Origin: JBAUHN01 sp049680295 | GTDB taxonomy: Bacteria > Pseudomonadota > Alphaproteobacteria > Rhodobacterales > Rhodobacteraceae | DNA: 5,954 nucleotides | Direction: 5' to 3' | NCBI GenBank assembly: GCA_049680295.1 | Contig: JBAUHN010000008.1 | Location: 1-5,954, forward strand | Shown here: one piece after another, positions 1 to 5,934 of the stretch | Layout of the letters: the number at the start of each line of letters is the position of its first letter | How positions within the stretch are numbered: the first letter of the stretch is position 1 | Translations under genes and position numbers: made by a program | The notes under the pieces: model-generated | Database searches by the model: none | What the model was told of the DNA's origin: nothing | What the model saw: only the letters and a program-made list of their open reading frames with translations

Positions 1-3000
1 CATTGTCCACATCGCTGCCGCTGACGCCAAAGGTAAAGTTCTGGAAGTTCAGGTTCACCCCGGTGTTGAAGCCTTCGATGTTGAACCCGTTGGCAACAAT
101 GTCAAAAGTGTTGCTGCCAAGCGTGTAGCCGCTTTCGGCACTGGCCACGGGTGCGTTGTTTTCGGTCCCAAGCAGATCAAAATCGATCAATGTGTAATGC
201 GAGGTATAGCCCAGATCGACACCCGCAGAGGTTTCCCAGTTGGTGAACCCTTCCATGACGGTGCGCACATCATGGTTTTGCGCCGGATTGGCTTTGACCA
301 CGATAATGCCCACTTGTGTACCAAAGGCTTCGTTGTTGCTGAAGGTGTTGATTGGGGCCTGGTTGGGGCGGATACCGTCTGCCCCATAAGCCACTTCAGG
401 CTGGTTGAGGTTGTCTGACAGTGGCCCGTTTGGCGCCGATCGCGTCATCCAGACATAGCCGTGCGTGGTGTTGGCGGCGATGTTATCGCTGGCCTCGACC
501 AGCCGTCCGGCAAAAAAGAACCCATCCCCGGTGCGACCATTGTCATGGCGTGGCAGGTCTTCGAGCTGTTTAACAGCCGCTTCGCCATAGCCGATGCCCT
601 CGGCCCGGATCGCGAGGTTTTGCGACCAGATGCCGGTTTCATCGCCATTCTCAGCAGCAAAGGCCGCGCCAAAGACGTCAAAGGCGACGTTCTGGGTAAA
701 GTTGGCCTGGCTTGAGTGTTGCACAAAGCCCCAGCCCGGGGAACCGCTGACCGTGTTGCCGATGGCAATGGCAGGGGCTTCTTGATCTTCGGTGCCGGTT
801 TTGTGGAAGTGGAAGGCGTAGCGTCCCTTGACGTTGCTGTCGGATTGAACCGAAGCAAGCGTGCCCACATCAAACGCGGCTTCCGATTTGTCGGTGCGTC
901 CCAGATCGTCAAAGGCGGCATAGCGCACATCGACATCGTCAGAGTGCATGAACATCACGTGACCGCGCTGATGAGTGGCGGTGTTTTCGCCATCTTCGCT
1001 GGAGACGGTGATGTTGCGCGACATATTGGCGACATAGGCGCTCAGATCATCGCGCGGGGCGTCGTGGTCATAGGCCAGGGGCCGGTCGATGGTCACGGTG
1101 GTGCCATTGATCGCGGTGATGGTGACCTCTTCGTCTTCGCTTTCTACATGCACAACGCGGCGCTGGTTGTTGTCCCAGGTCCAGCCTTGTTTATGGGTGC
1201 CGGTCAGTACCAGCGTATCGCCGACCTGCCAGCCGTCGGGCAATTCAGACAGATCAATCTGCGTGTCGCCGCGCATTGGCGCGTCATCGACCGCGATATG
1301 GCTGGTTTTCTCGGCGCCGTGGATTTCCACTTCGCCATGCGAGATGACGCCGCGTGACACCAGCGTCGGGTCCCAGTTGGTGTCGATATTGCCGTTGTTG
1401 GCGATTACGATCTCGGCGTTGACGCCGGCCTGCACCGGGTTGTCTTCGGTGCCGATTTCCAGCCGTCCGGTAGGTGAGACGATCAGCGTATCAACCTCAA
1501 GCCGGGTGTCGGCATCGGTGGCAAAGGACAATTCGCCATCCACCCGCACAGTAAAGAGCGAGGCATCGCTTTCCCCGTCATAATTGACCGAAATACCGTC
1601 CGGGATCAGCACTTGTGCGCCATCACCGGGGATGCGGCCCTGATGCCATGTGCTGGCATCAAACCAGTCGCCATCGCCGATCGCAACATGGGTCGCGTCC
1701 GAGCGCGGAACCAATTCCAAAAGCGCCATATGTTCAGTGGCTTTGCCTGAATCGTCGCCATGGGCATGGGTCTCGCCCTGCGCCATAACGGCGGCGACAA
1801 AAGCGTCCGCCTCGGCCGGGGTCAGTGGTGGCGTGATCGGGCCGCCATCATGATCGTCATGATCGCCGTGGTCGGTTGTGTCATCATCGGTGTCGTCAGT
1901 TCCGTCGTCGTGATCCCCGTGGTCACCGGTATCATCACCAGTGTCATCGTGATCGCCATGATCCATAAAGTCACCGTGGCTCAGGCTGGCGCCGCTGATG
2001 GACACACGTGTCCCATTGCTGTCGGGTCCGGCCCAGTCCAGCGCCAAAGTCTGCAAACCGCCGCGCTCAAAATAGCGGACTTCGATGTCATGGGCGCCCG
2101 CATCCAGATCCAGCGTGATCTGCCGCTCGATGGTGCCATGCAGCCCGTCATTGTTGATCACCCGCACGCCATCAATATAGACAGCCGAGCCATCGTCGGA
2201 TCTGAGGTAGAGCGTGTATTCACCCGCTGCCTTAACATTCAGATTACCGGTATAGCGGGCGGCGAAATTATCCTGTGCGCCGCCTTCCCAGAAGGCTTCG
2301 CTGCCGCCCAGCATATTCAGCACAGATGCAGTGCCTGTGGCGGTTGGATCGGCGTCAAAATCAATCTGGCTAAGGCGGGATACGCCGGTGCCGAGGGCGA
2401 AATACTGCGCCTGCAGTCCGGGACCGGAGGCTGTGTCCCCCCCGGTGTCATCGCCATGATCATCATGATCCCCATGATCGCCGGTATCATCGCCTGTGTC
2501 GTCATGGTCCCCGTGGTCGGCTGCATCGCCATGGCTGAGGCTGGCACCGGTAATGGATACGCGTGTGCCATTGCTGTCAGGCCCGGCCCAATCCAGCGCC
2601 AAAGTCTGTTCGCCACCGCGCTCAAAATAGCGGATTTCGATGTCATGGGCACCGGCATCCAGATCCAGCGTCACGCGACGCTCATCGGTGCCATGCAGCC
2701 CGTCATTGTTGATCACCCGCACGCCATTAATATAGACAGCCGAGCCATCGTCGGATGTCAGGTAAAGCGTGTATTCACCTGCCGCCTTAACATTCAGATT
2801 ACCGGTATAGCGGGCGGCAAAGTTATCCTGTGCCCCGCCTTCCCAGAAGGCTTCATGGCCGCCCAGCATATTCAGCACCGTGGCGGTGCCTGTGGCAGTT
2901 GGATCGGCGTCGAAATTAATCTCGCGGAGGCGGGACACGCCAGTCTGGAGGGCAAAATATTCCGCCCGCAACCCGGCGCCTGTCGCCGTGTCATGATCCC

Positions 3001-3535
3001 CGTGATCGCCTGTGTCGTTCCCGGCGTCATCGTTTCCGTCATCATGATCCCCGTGATCGCCGTGATCGCCGTGATCCGTGGCATCGCCATGGCTGAGGCT
3101 GGCGCCGCTGACCGGAACCCGCGCGCCATTGCTGTCAGGCCCGGCCCAATCCAGCGCCAAAGTCTGTTCGCCGTCGCGTTCAAAATACAGGATCTCGATG
3201 TCATGGGCACCGGCATCCAGATCCAGCGTCACACGACGCTCATCGGTGCCATGCAGCCCGTCATTGCCAATCACCCGCGTGCCATCAAGTGACAGCGCCG
3301 ATCCGTCGTCCGAGGTCAGAAACAACGTATACGACCCAGGCTTGGTGATGTTCAGGTTGCCTGTGTAGCGCGCCGCAAACAGATCCTGTGCACCACCATT
3401 CCAAAAGGCGTCATGGCCGTTCAGCATGTTGAGCATATGAACAGTGCTGGTCGCGTCCGGCTTTTTATCGAAATCAATTTCGCTCAGGCTGGAAACAGCG
3501 GATGGAAGAACGAAGTATTCGGCGAAGAGACTCAT
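1..3535 (-). CDS. Large PA14(x3)-G8-beta-helix protein, putative secreted carbohydrate-active/adhesin protein (3' end off window)
   Basis: One uninterrupted minus-strand frame runs from the ATG at 3535-3533 past base 1: 1178 complete codons, with the C-terminus missing. An in-frame TGA at 3565-3563 and no other ATG before 3535 fix the start; the ribosome site is weak (CGGGAT). Residues 2-151, 188-337 and 373-522 are PA14 modules, each with a paired-Asp SDDGS motif (D76-D77, D262-D263, D447-D448) like the calcium/sugar-binding DcisD of PA14 lectins. Asp/His/Gly-rich linkers follow each module. A G8 domain spans about 620-740 (DWFDASTW, then RIPGDGAQVLIPDG). From about 741 on is a putative right-handed beta-helix with HVMFMHS (859-865), LGRTDKS (878-884) and GRYAFHFHKTG (904-914), as in CEMIP/TMEM2-type proteins. 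I saw no signal peptide and no cysteine in my translation, which would fit type I (RTX-like) export, but the C-terminus needed to show this is absent. Domain calls are firm; hyaluronidase-like or glycan-binding activity is inference. Confidence 0.9.
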   Translation of the reverse strand, partial: MSLFAEYFVLPSAVSSLSEIDFDKKPDATSTVHMLNMLNGHDAFWNGGAQDLFAARYTGNLNITKPGSYTLFLTSDDGSALSLDGTRVIGNDGLHGTDERRVTLDLDAGAHDIEILYFERDGEQTLALDWAGPDSNGARVPVSGASLSHGDATDHGDHGDHGDHDDGNDDAGNDTGDHGDHDTATGAGLRAEYFALQTGVSRLREINFDADPTATGTATVLNMLGGHEAFWEGGAQDNFAARYTGNLNVKAAGEYTLYLTSDDGSAVYINGVRVINNDGLHGTDERRVTLDLDAGAHDIEIRYFERGGEQTLALDWAGPDSNGTRVSITGASLSHGDAADHGDHDDTGDDTGDHGDHDDHGDDTGGDTASGPGLQAQYFALGTGVSRLSQIDFDADPTATGTASVLNMLGGSEAFWEGGAQDNFAARYTGNLNVKAAGEYTLYLRSDDGSAVYIDGVRVINNDGLHGTIERQITLDLDAGAHDIEVRYFERGGLQTLALDWAGPDSNGTRVSISGASLSHGDFMDHGDHDDTGDDTGDHGDHDDGTDDTDDDTTDHGDHDDHDGGPITPPLTPAEADAFVAAVMAQGETHAHGDDSGKATEHMALLELVPRSDATHVAIGDGDWFDASTWHQGRIPGDGAQVLIPDGISVNYDGESDASLFTVRVDGELSFATDADTRLEVDTLIVSPTGRLEIGTEDNPVQAGVNAEIVIANNGNIDTNWDPTLVSRGVISHGEVEIHGAEKTSHIAVDDAPMRGDTQIDLSELPDGWQVGDTLVLTGTHKQGWTWDNNQRRVVHVESEDEEVTITAINGTTVTIDRPLAYDHDAPRDDLSAYVANMSRNITVSSEDGENTATHQRGHVMFMHSDDVDVRYAAFDDLGRTDKSEAAFDVGTLASVQSDSNVKGRYAFHFHKTGTEDQEAPAIAIGNTVSGSPGWGFVQHSSQANFTQNVAFDVFGAAFAAENGDETGIWSQNLAIRAEGIGYGEAAVKQLEDLPRHDNGRTGDGFFFAGRLVEASDNIAANTTHGYVWMTRSAPNGPLSDNLNQPEVAYGADGIRPNQAPINTFSNNEAFGTQVGIIVVKANPAQNHDVRTVMEGFTNWETSAGVDLGYTSHYTLIDFDLLGTENNAPVASAESGYTLGSNTFDIVANGFNIEGFNTGVNLNFQNFTFGVSGSDVDN
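1841..1969 (-). repeat. Asp/His/Gly-rich linker 3 (residues 523-565)
   Basis: This is the longest and most acidic of the three spacers, joining PA14 module 3 to the region before the G8 domain: 43 residues with 20 Asp and 7 His. It ends in GGP and is followed by a PITPPLTPAEAD segment and a predicted helical stretch leading to the G8 domain at about residue 620. A further His cluster (THAHGDD, residues 589-595) lies just after it. Confidence 0.8.
2420..2524 (-). repeat. Asp/His/Gly-rich linker 2 (residues 338-372)
   Basis: This spacer between PA14 modules 2 and 3 has 35 residues with 13 Asp and 5 His, including DHGDHDDTGDD and GDHGDHDDHGDD. It shares the DTGDDTGDHGDHDD phrase with linker 3 but not with linker 1, so the linkers appear to have duplicated along with their modules and then varied in copy number of short units. 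Confidence 0.8.
2975..3082 (-). repeat. Asp/His/Gly-rich linker 1 (residues 152-187)
   Basis: This is the low-complexity spacer between PA14 modules 1 and 2. Its 36 residues include 12 Asp and 6 His, largely as DHGDHGDHGDHDD near residues 154-166 and GDHGDHD near 176-182. The DNA is a degenerate array of GAT/CAC/GGC codons, visible on the plus strand as repeated GTGATC and CATGATC. It could be a flexible spacer, a metal-chelating segment, or both; the sequence alone does not decide. Confidence 0.8.
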
Positions 3536-3632
3536 GGGGATCCCGATCTTGTTTTTTTCTGCTCAACTGGAAGTCGTATTTGTGATTGAGGGCCGGATAA
3601 GGGCGGAATAACGACAGAATTATGGCTCACAA

Positions 3633-3641
3633 ATTATTACA
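3633..3641 (-). promoter_or_regulatory. Weak candidate -10 element for the PA14-G8 gene
   Basis: On the minus strand this reads TGTAATAAT, an extended -10-like TG-N followed by AATAAT, about 98 bases upstream of the ATG at 3535. No convincing -35 hexamer sits 16-18 bases upstream. A second possible -10 (CATAAT) lies at 3619-3624. Either could be chance in an AT-rich region. Confidence 0.2.
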
Positions 3642-3798
3642 GCATTTCAGTTGACGTGGTGACGTTGCGCAGAGGTTCAGAGTGTTTTGCCGCACCCTGA
3701 GCACTCGCATCTATGGGTTGAGTGATTTTGTTATGGTGATGATATCACGAGAAGATTTGATGAATATGGCAGCTTAACAGCGCAGATATTCGGTTGAT

Positions 3799-3948
3799 TT
3801 AGTGTCTCCCCGGCTTCATGAACGGCGAATTCTCCCCGATCACGATTGTTTCAATTGTGACATCCTTAACACTCCAATGATTTAAAACTTGAAATGGCGC
3901 AATTAGGCATTCCCACGACTTCTTTTTTAGGCGGAAATCAGCATGCAT
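3799..3948 (-). CDS. Marginal 49-codon ORF in the intergenic region, doubtful
   Basis: The frame opens with ATG at 3948-3946 and closes with TAA at 3801-3799, giving a 49-residue product beginning MHADFRLKKKSW and ending FMKPGRH. I do not recognise it. There is no Shine-Dalgarno sequence in front of the ATG, an in-frame stop lies two codons upstream, and the 21-bp inverted repeat at 3840-3860 sits inside it. A frame this short is expected by chance in 573 bases of six-frame sequence, so it is recorded only because the composition is not obviously nonsense. It may equally be a remnant of a lost gene. Confidence 0.15.
   Translation of the reverse strand: MHADFRLKKKSWECLIAPFQVLNHWSVKDVTIETIVIGENSPFMKPGRH
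3840..3860. promoter_or_regulatory. 21-bp inverted repeat, candidate operator
   Basis: The half-sites TCACGATTG and CAATTGTGA flank a TTT spacer. Eight of nine positions are complementary; the single mismatch is the G at 3844. A- and T-rich dyads of this size with a 3-base spacer are typical of dimeric regulator sites, not of terminators. The outward TCAC...GTGA order is the reverse of a CRP site, so CRP is unlikely. The cognate regulator is unknown. Confidence 0.4.
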
Positions 3949-3956
3949 GGGTCAAT

Positions 3957-3972
3957 TGTTTGCGCGCAAACA
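3957..3972. promoter_or_regulatory. Perfect 16-bp palindrome, candidate operator
   Basis: TGTTTGCGCGCAAACA is fully self-complementary with no spacer. It lies about 90 bases upstream of the -10 box at 4063 and 137 bases upstream of the HAD-UbiA start. Spacerless, GC-centred palindromes with AT-rich arms resemble LacI-family operators, but that family assignment is only a resemblance. A hairpin terminator is unlikely because there is no loop and no following T-tract. Confidence 0.45.
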
Positions 3973-4062
3973 TGCCGAAATGGGGCTATATACATCGTTT
4001 CACCACTAACGATACCAGTATGGGTTGAATCCGCGTGGCCATAAGAATTGCGCAATCCTCTG

Positions 4063-4068
4063 TATAAT
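4063..4068 (+). promoter_or_regulatory. -10 box of the likely promoter for the HAD-UbiA/GtrA pair
   Basis: This is a perfect TATAAT. It would place transcription start near 4075 and leave a 5' leader of about 34 bases before the ATG at 4109. The 16-18-base upstream window contains no good -35 (best are CATAAG and ATAAGA), so activity may depend on an activator. Confidence 0.4.
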
Positions 4069-4091
4069 GGTCCAGAATCCTGATTTTAGAT

Positions 4092-4109
4092 ATGAATTGT
4101 GACGCTTAA
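4092..4109 (+). other. Five-codon leader ORF overlapping the HAD-UbiA start (TAATG)
   Basis: ATG at 4092 opens a frame encoding MNCDA that stops at TAA 4107-4109, sharing its last A with the ATG at 4109. The HAD-UbiA gene itself has no clear Shine-Dalgarno sequence. Re-initiation from this mini-ORF could therefore supply ribosomes, but a mini-ORF this short may be chance and has no clear ribosome site either. Confidence 0.2.
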
Positions 4110-5530
4110 TGACTGACGACAGTGTTCTTATTGTTGACCTGGATGGCACGTTGATTCGATCAGACATGCTATTTGAGACCTTCTGGTCCGCTTTTTCCCG
4201 CGATTGGATGACACCGGTGGTGGCCGCCACCAGCCTGATTGGCGGGCGCACGGCGCTGAAACGCCGTCTGGCCGAGCGCGGCGCCGTCGATGTCGCCTTA
4301 TTGCCGTATAATGAAGACGTGCTTGAACGGGTGCGCGACTGGCGCGCGCAGGGCGGGCGCGCGGCATTGGTATCGGCCTCGGATGAGACAGTGGTGCGCC
4401 AGATCGCGGCCCATCTGGGTATTTTCGACGAGGTGCATGGGTCCTCGGGCGACATCAACCTCAAGGGACGGCACAAGGCTGCGTTTCTGACCGACCGGTT
4501 CAGCGACGGGTTTGCCTATATTGGCGACACCGATGCTGACCTGCCGGTCTGGAAGGCCGCAACCAAGGCGATCACCGTGACCCCGTCACAGGCCCTGCGC
4601 GGCAAGGTTGATGCCATGGGCGGCGAGGTGGAACATTTCGCCGCCGCCAAAACCCCGCTGGCGACCTATATCAAGGCATTGCGGCCGCATCAGTGGTTGA
4701 AAAACATTCTGGTGTTCTTGCCGATGTTCACAGCGCATCAGCTGAACCTTGTCACGGTGTGGCAATCGGTGCTGGCTTTTATCGCCTTTTGCCTGGTGGC
4801 CTCCAGCGTTTATGTGCTGAACGATCTGCTGGATTTGGATTCAGACCGGTCGCATCCGCGCAAACGCAACCGTCCTTTCGCCTCTGGTAAGCTGCCGCTG
4901 ATCCATGGCACCTGGATGGTGCCGCTGCTGCTTTTGGCCAGTGTGATTGCCATGCTGCCGCTGGGTATTGGTTTTATGGGGGTGATGCTGGGCTATTATG
5001 CCGCCACCACCGCCTATTCGCTGTTTCTCAAGCGGCGTCTGATCATTGATATCTGCATGCTGGCGGGGCTGTATACCATGCGCATTCTGGCGGGGGGGGT
5101 GGCCACGGGGCTGACGCTCTCGGTCTGGCTGCTGGCGTTTTCGATCTTTTTGTTTTTCTCGCTGGCCTCGGTCAAACGGCAGGCAGAGCTGGTGGACAGT
5201 ATTGCGGCGGGCAAGATGACGGCCCATGGGCGCGGCTACCGGGCCGATGATTTGCCGGTGGTCACAAGCATGGCGATTGCGGCGGGTTATGTGTCGGTGC
5301 TGGTGATGGCGCTTTATGTCAATTCACCTGTCGTTCTGCAGCTTTATACCTACCCTTATGCGCTTTGGGGGATTTGCCTGGTGCTGCTGTACTGGGTCAG
5401 CCGGATGGTGATGGTCACGCATCGCGGCCGGATGAACGATGATCCGGTGGTTTATGCCGCCAAGGATAAGGTCAGCCTGTTCTGCTTTGTGCTGATTGCG
5501 GGCTTTGCGGCAGGCGGTGCCGTTCTGTGA
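4109..5530 (+). CDS. HAD phosphatase-UbiA polyprenyltransferase fusion, DPPR synthase-like
   Basis: The 473-residue product joins two domains. Residues 5-180 are a HAD hydrolase with all four motifs: D10-L-D12-G-T, S89 in ALVSASDE, K123, and GDTDAD at 139-144. Residues 185-473 are a UbiA-family integral membrane prenyltransferase with about seven to nine hydrophobic helices. It has the Mg-binding NDLLDLDSD at 238-246 followed by RSHPRKRNRP, a second conserved segment IIDICMLAGLYTMRILAG at 312-329, and HRGRMNDDPVVYAAKDKVS at 438-456. These match decaprenyl-phosphate phosphoribosyltransferases (Rv3806c-like), which join polyprenyl phosphate and PRPP to give polyprenyl-phosphoribose phosphate. 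The fused HAD domain could remove the 5-phosphate next; that is inference. The ATG at 4109 puts the HAD motif I at its usual place near the N-terminus. The stop overlaps the next gene, indicating an operon. Family and fold are secure; the exact substrate is not. Confidence 0.93.
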   Translation: MTDDSVLIVDLDGTLIRSDMLFETFWSAFSRDWMTPVVAATSLIGGRTALKRRLAERGAVDVALLPYNEDVLERVRDWRAQGGRAALVSASDETVVRQIAAHLGIFDEVHGSSGDINLKGRHKAAFLTDRFSDGFAYIGDTDADLPVWKAATKAITVTPSQALRGKVDAMGGEVEHFAAAKTPLATYIKALRPHQWLKNILVFLPMFTAHQLNLVTVWQSVLAFIAFCLVASSVYVLNDLLDLDSDRSHPRKRNRPFASGKLPLIHGTWMVPLLLLASVIAMLPLGIGFMGVMLGYYAATTAYSLFLKRRLIIDICMLAGLYTMRILAGGVATGLTLSVWLLAFSIFLFFSLASVKRQAELVDSIAAGKMTAHGRGYRADDLPVVTSMAIAAGYVSVLVMALYVNSPVVLQLYTYPYALWGICLVLLYWVSRMVMVTHRGRMNDDPVVYAAKDKVSLFCFVLIAGFAAGGAVL

Positions 5531-5934
5531 CATTGCAAGTTTTGATTGTCCGCTACACCGTCTTTGCGGTGATCGCGACGATTGCCAATCTGGCGGCACA
5601 ACGCGCGGTGCTGGCGGTGGATGCATCGGCGATCGGGTTTGCCTGCGCGGTGTTTGCCGGCACCGCCATCGGTCTGGTGATCAAATATGTCCTCGACAAG
5701 CGCTGGATCTTTTATGACGCGTCCTCGGGCGTGAAGGCGCACAGCCAGAAGTTCGCGCTTTATACGGCGATGGGTCTGGTCACCACGGCAATCTTCTGGG
5801 GCACCGAGACATTGTTCTGGTGGCTCTGGCACACCGACCTGATGCGCGAGCTGGGCGCGGTGCTGGGCCTGGCGGTGGGCTATGTGGTGAAATACAAGCT
5901 CGACCGGCGGTTTGTGTTCGGGGATGTGGTTTAG
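5527..5934 (+). CDS. GtrA family membrane protein
   Basis: This small, four-helix protein has 135 residues, the usual GtrA length, with hydrophobic segments at roughly 8-28, 34-53, 77-98 and 107-122. The family signature appears twice, once after each helix pair: KYVLDKRWIF (53-62) and KYKLDRRFVF (122-131). GtrA proteins are proposed to flip or assist polyprenyl-phosphate-linked sugars across the inner membrane; the mycobacterial Rv3789 next to dprE1/dprE2 belongs here. The GTG start at 5527 overlaps the TGA of the preceding gene (GTGA), with AGGCGG at 5512-5517 as a weak ribosome site, so translation is probably coupled. Next to a DPPR synthase-like enzyme, a role in handling a lipid-linked pentose is likely, whether as flippase, scaffold or partner. 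The remaining 20 bases of the window after the TAG hold no visible feature. Confidence 0.92.
   Translation: MTLQVLIVRYTVFAVIATIANLAAQRAVLAVDASAIGFACAVFAGTAIGLVIKYVLDKRWIFYDASSGVKAHSQKFALYTAMGLVTTAIFWGTETLFWWLWHTDLMRELGAVLGLAVGYVVKYKLDRRFVFGDVV

Larger units (their letters stand above)
1970..3532 (-). repeat. Three tandem PA14-encoding repeats (450 bp each, period about 555-558 bp)
   Basis: Units at 3083-3532, 2525-2974 and 1970-2419 each encode exactly 150 residues and all end in GASLSHGD; the linkers between them encode 36 and 35 residues. Units 2 and 3 differ at 16 of 150 residues without gaps by my hand alignment. Unit 1 has diverged in its N-terminal half but is nearly identical to unit 2 in its C-terminal half: a stretch of about 70 bases near 3197-3267 differs from its copy near 2641-2711 at one position. 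Conserved landmarks in each are AEYF/AQYF at the start, FAARYTGNLN, SDDGSA, NDGLHGT, LDLDAGAHDIE and LALDWAGPDSNG. This points to recent duplication with exchange between copies. Confidence 0.93.
3536..4108. other. Divergent intergenic region
   Basis: This 573-base gap separates the leftward PA14-G8 gene from the rightward HAD-UbiA/GtrA pair and is visibly richer in A and T than its flanks. It should carry both promoters. Visible in it are two dyad-symmetric elements (3840-3860 and 3957-3972), a strong -10 box at 4063-4068, a TGACGT-GG-TGACGT direct repeat at 3652-3665 and a weak leftward promoter candidate near 3633-3641. I found no tRNA, terminator hairpin or insertion-sequence ends. The only open frame of note is a 49-codon minus-strand ORF (3799-3948), listed separately. 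Confidence 0.85.

Noticed and set aside
716..1357. A 213-codon plus-strand open frame
   Set aside because: It is antisense to the beta-helix and G8-coding part of the large gene, matches no family I know, and exists because stop codons are rare opposite GC-rich codons.
1841..3082. CRISPR-like or intergenic tandem repeats suggested by the recurring CATGATC/GTGATC strings
   Set aside because: The strings are the plus-strand view of Asp, His and Gly codons within an open coding frame. There are no regular spacers.
1760..3292. A 510-codon plus-strand open frame rich in Ile, Val and Ala with three internal repeats
   Set aside because: It lies antisense to the PA14-encoding repeats, and its repeats follow from theirs. 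Its VIMIPVIA-like runs are the reverse reading of the Asp/His-rich linker codons. The minus-strand frame has clear domains and spans the whole region.
3680..3724. A CIRCE (HrcA) element suggested by GAGTG and CACTC strings
   Set aside because: The arms are only 5 bases, the spacing (13 or 17 bases) is not the 9 of CIRCE, and the outer TTAGC/GCTAA bases are absent.
3736..3748. Short dyad GTGAT-GAT-ATCAC
   Set aside because: Five-base arms are too short to separate from chance, and it lies far from any convincing promoter.
4006..4476. A 156-codon minus-strand open frame across the HAD-UbiA start
   Set aside because: It is Ser/Arg-rich with no recognisable motif and is antisense to a well-supported HAD domain.
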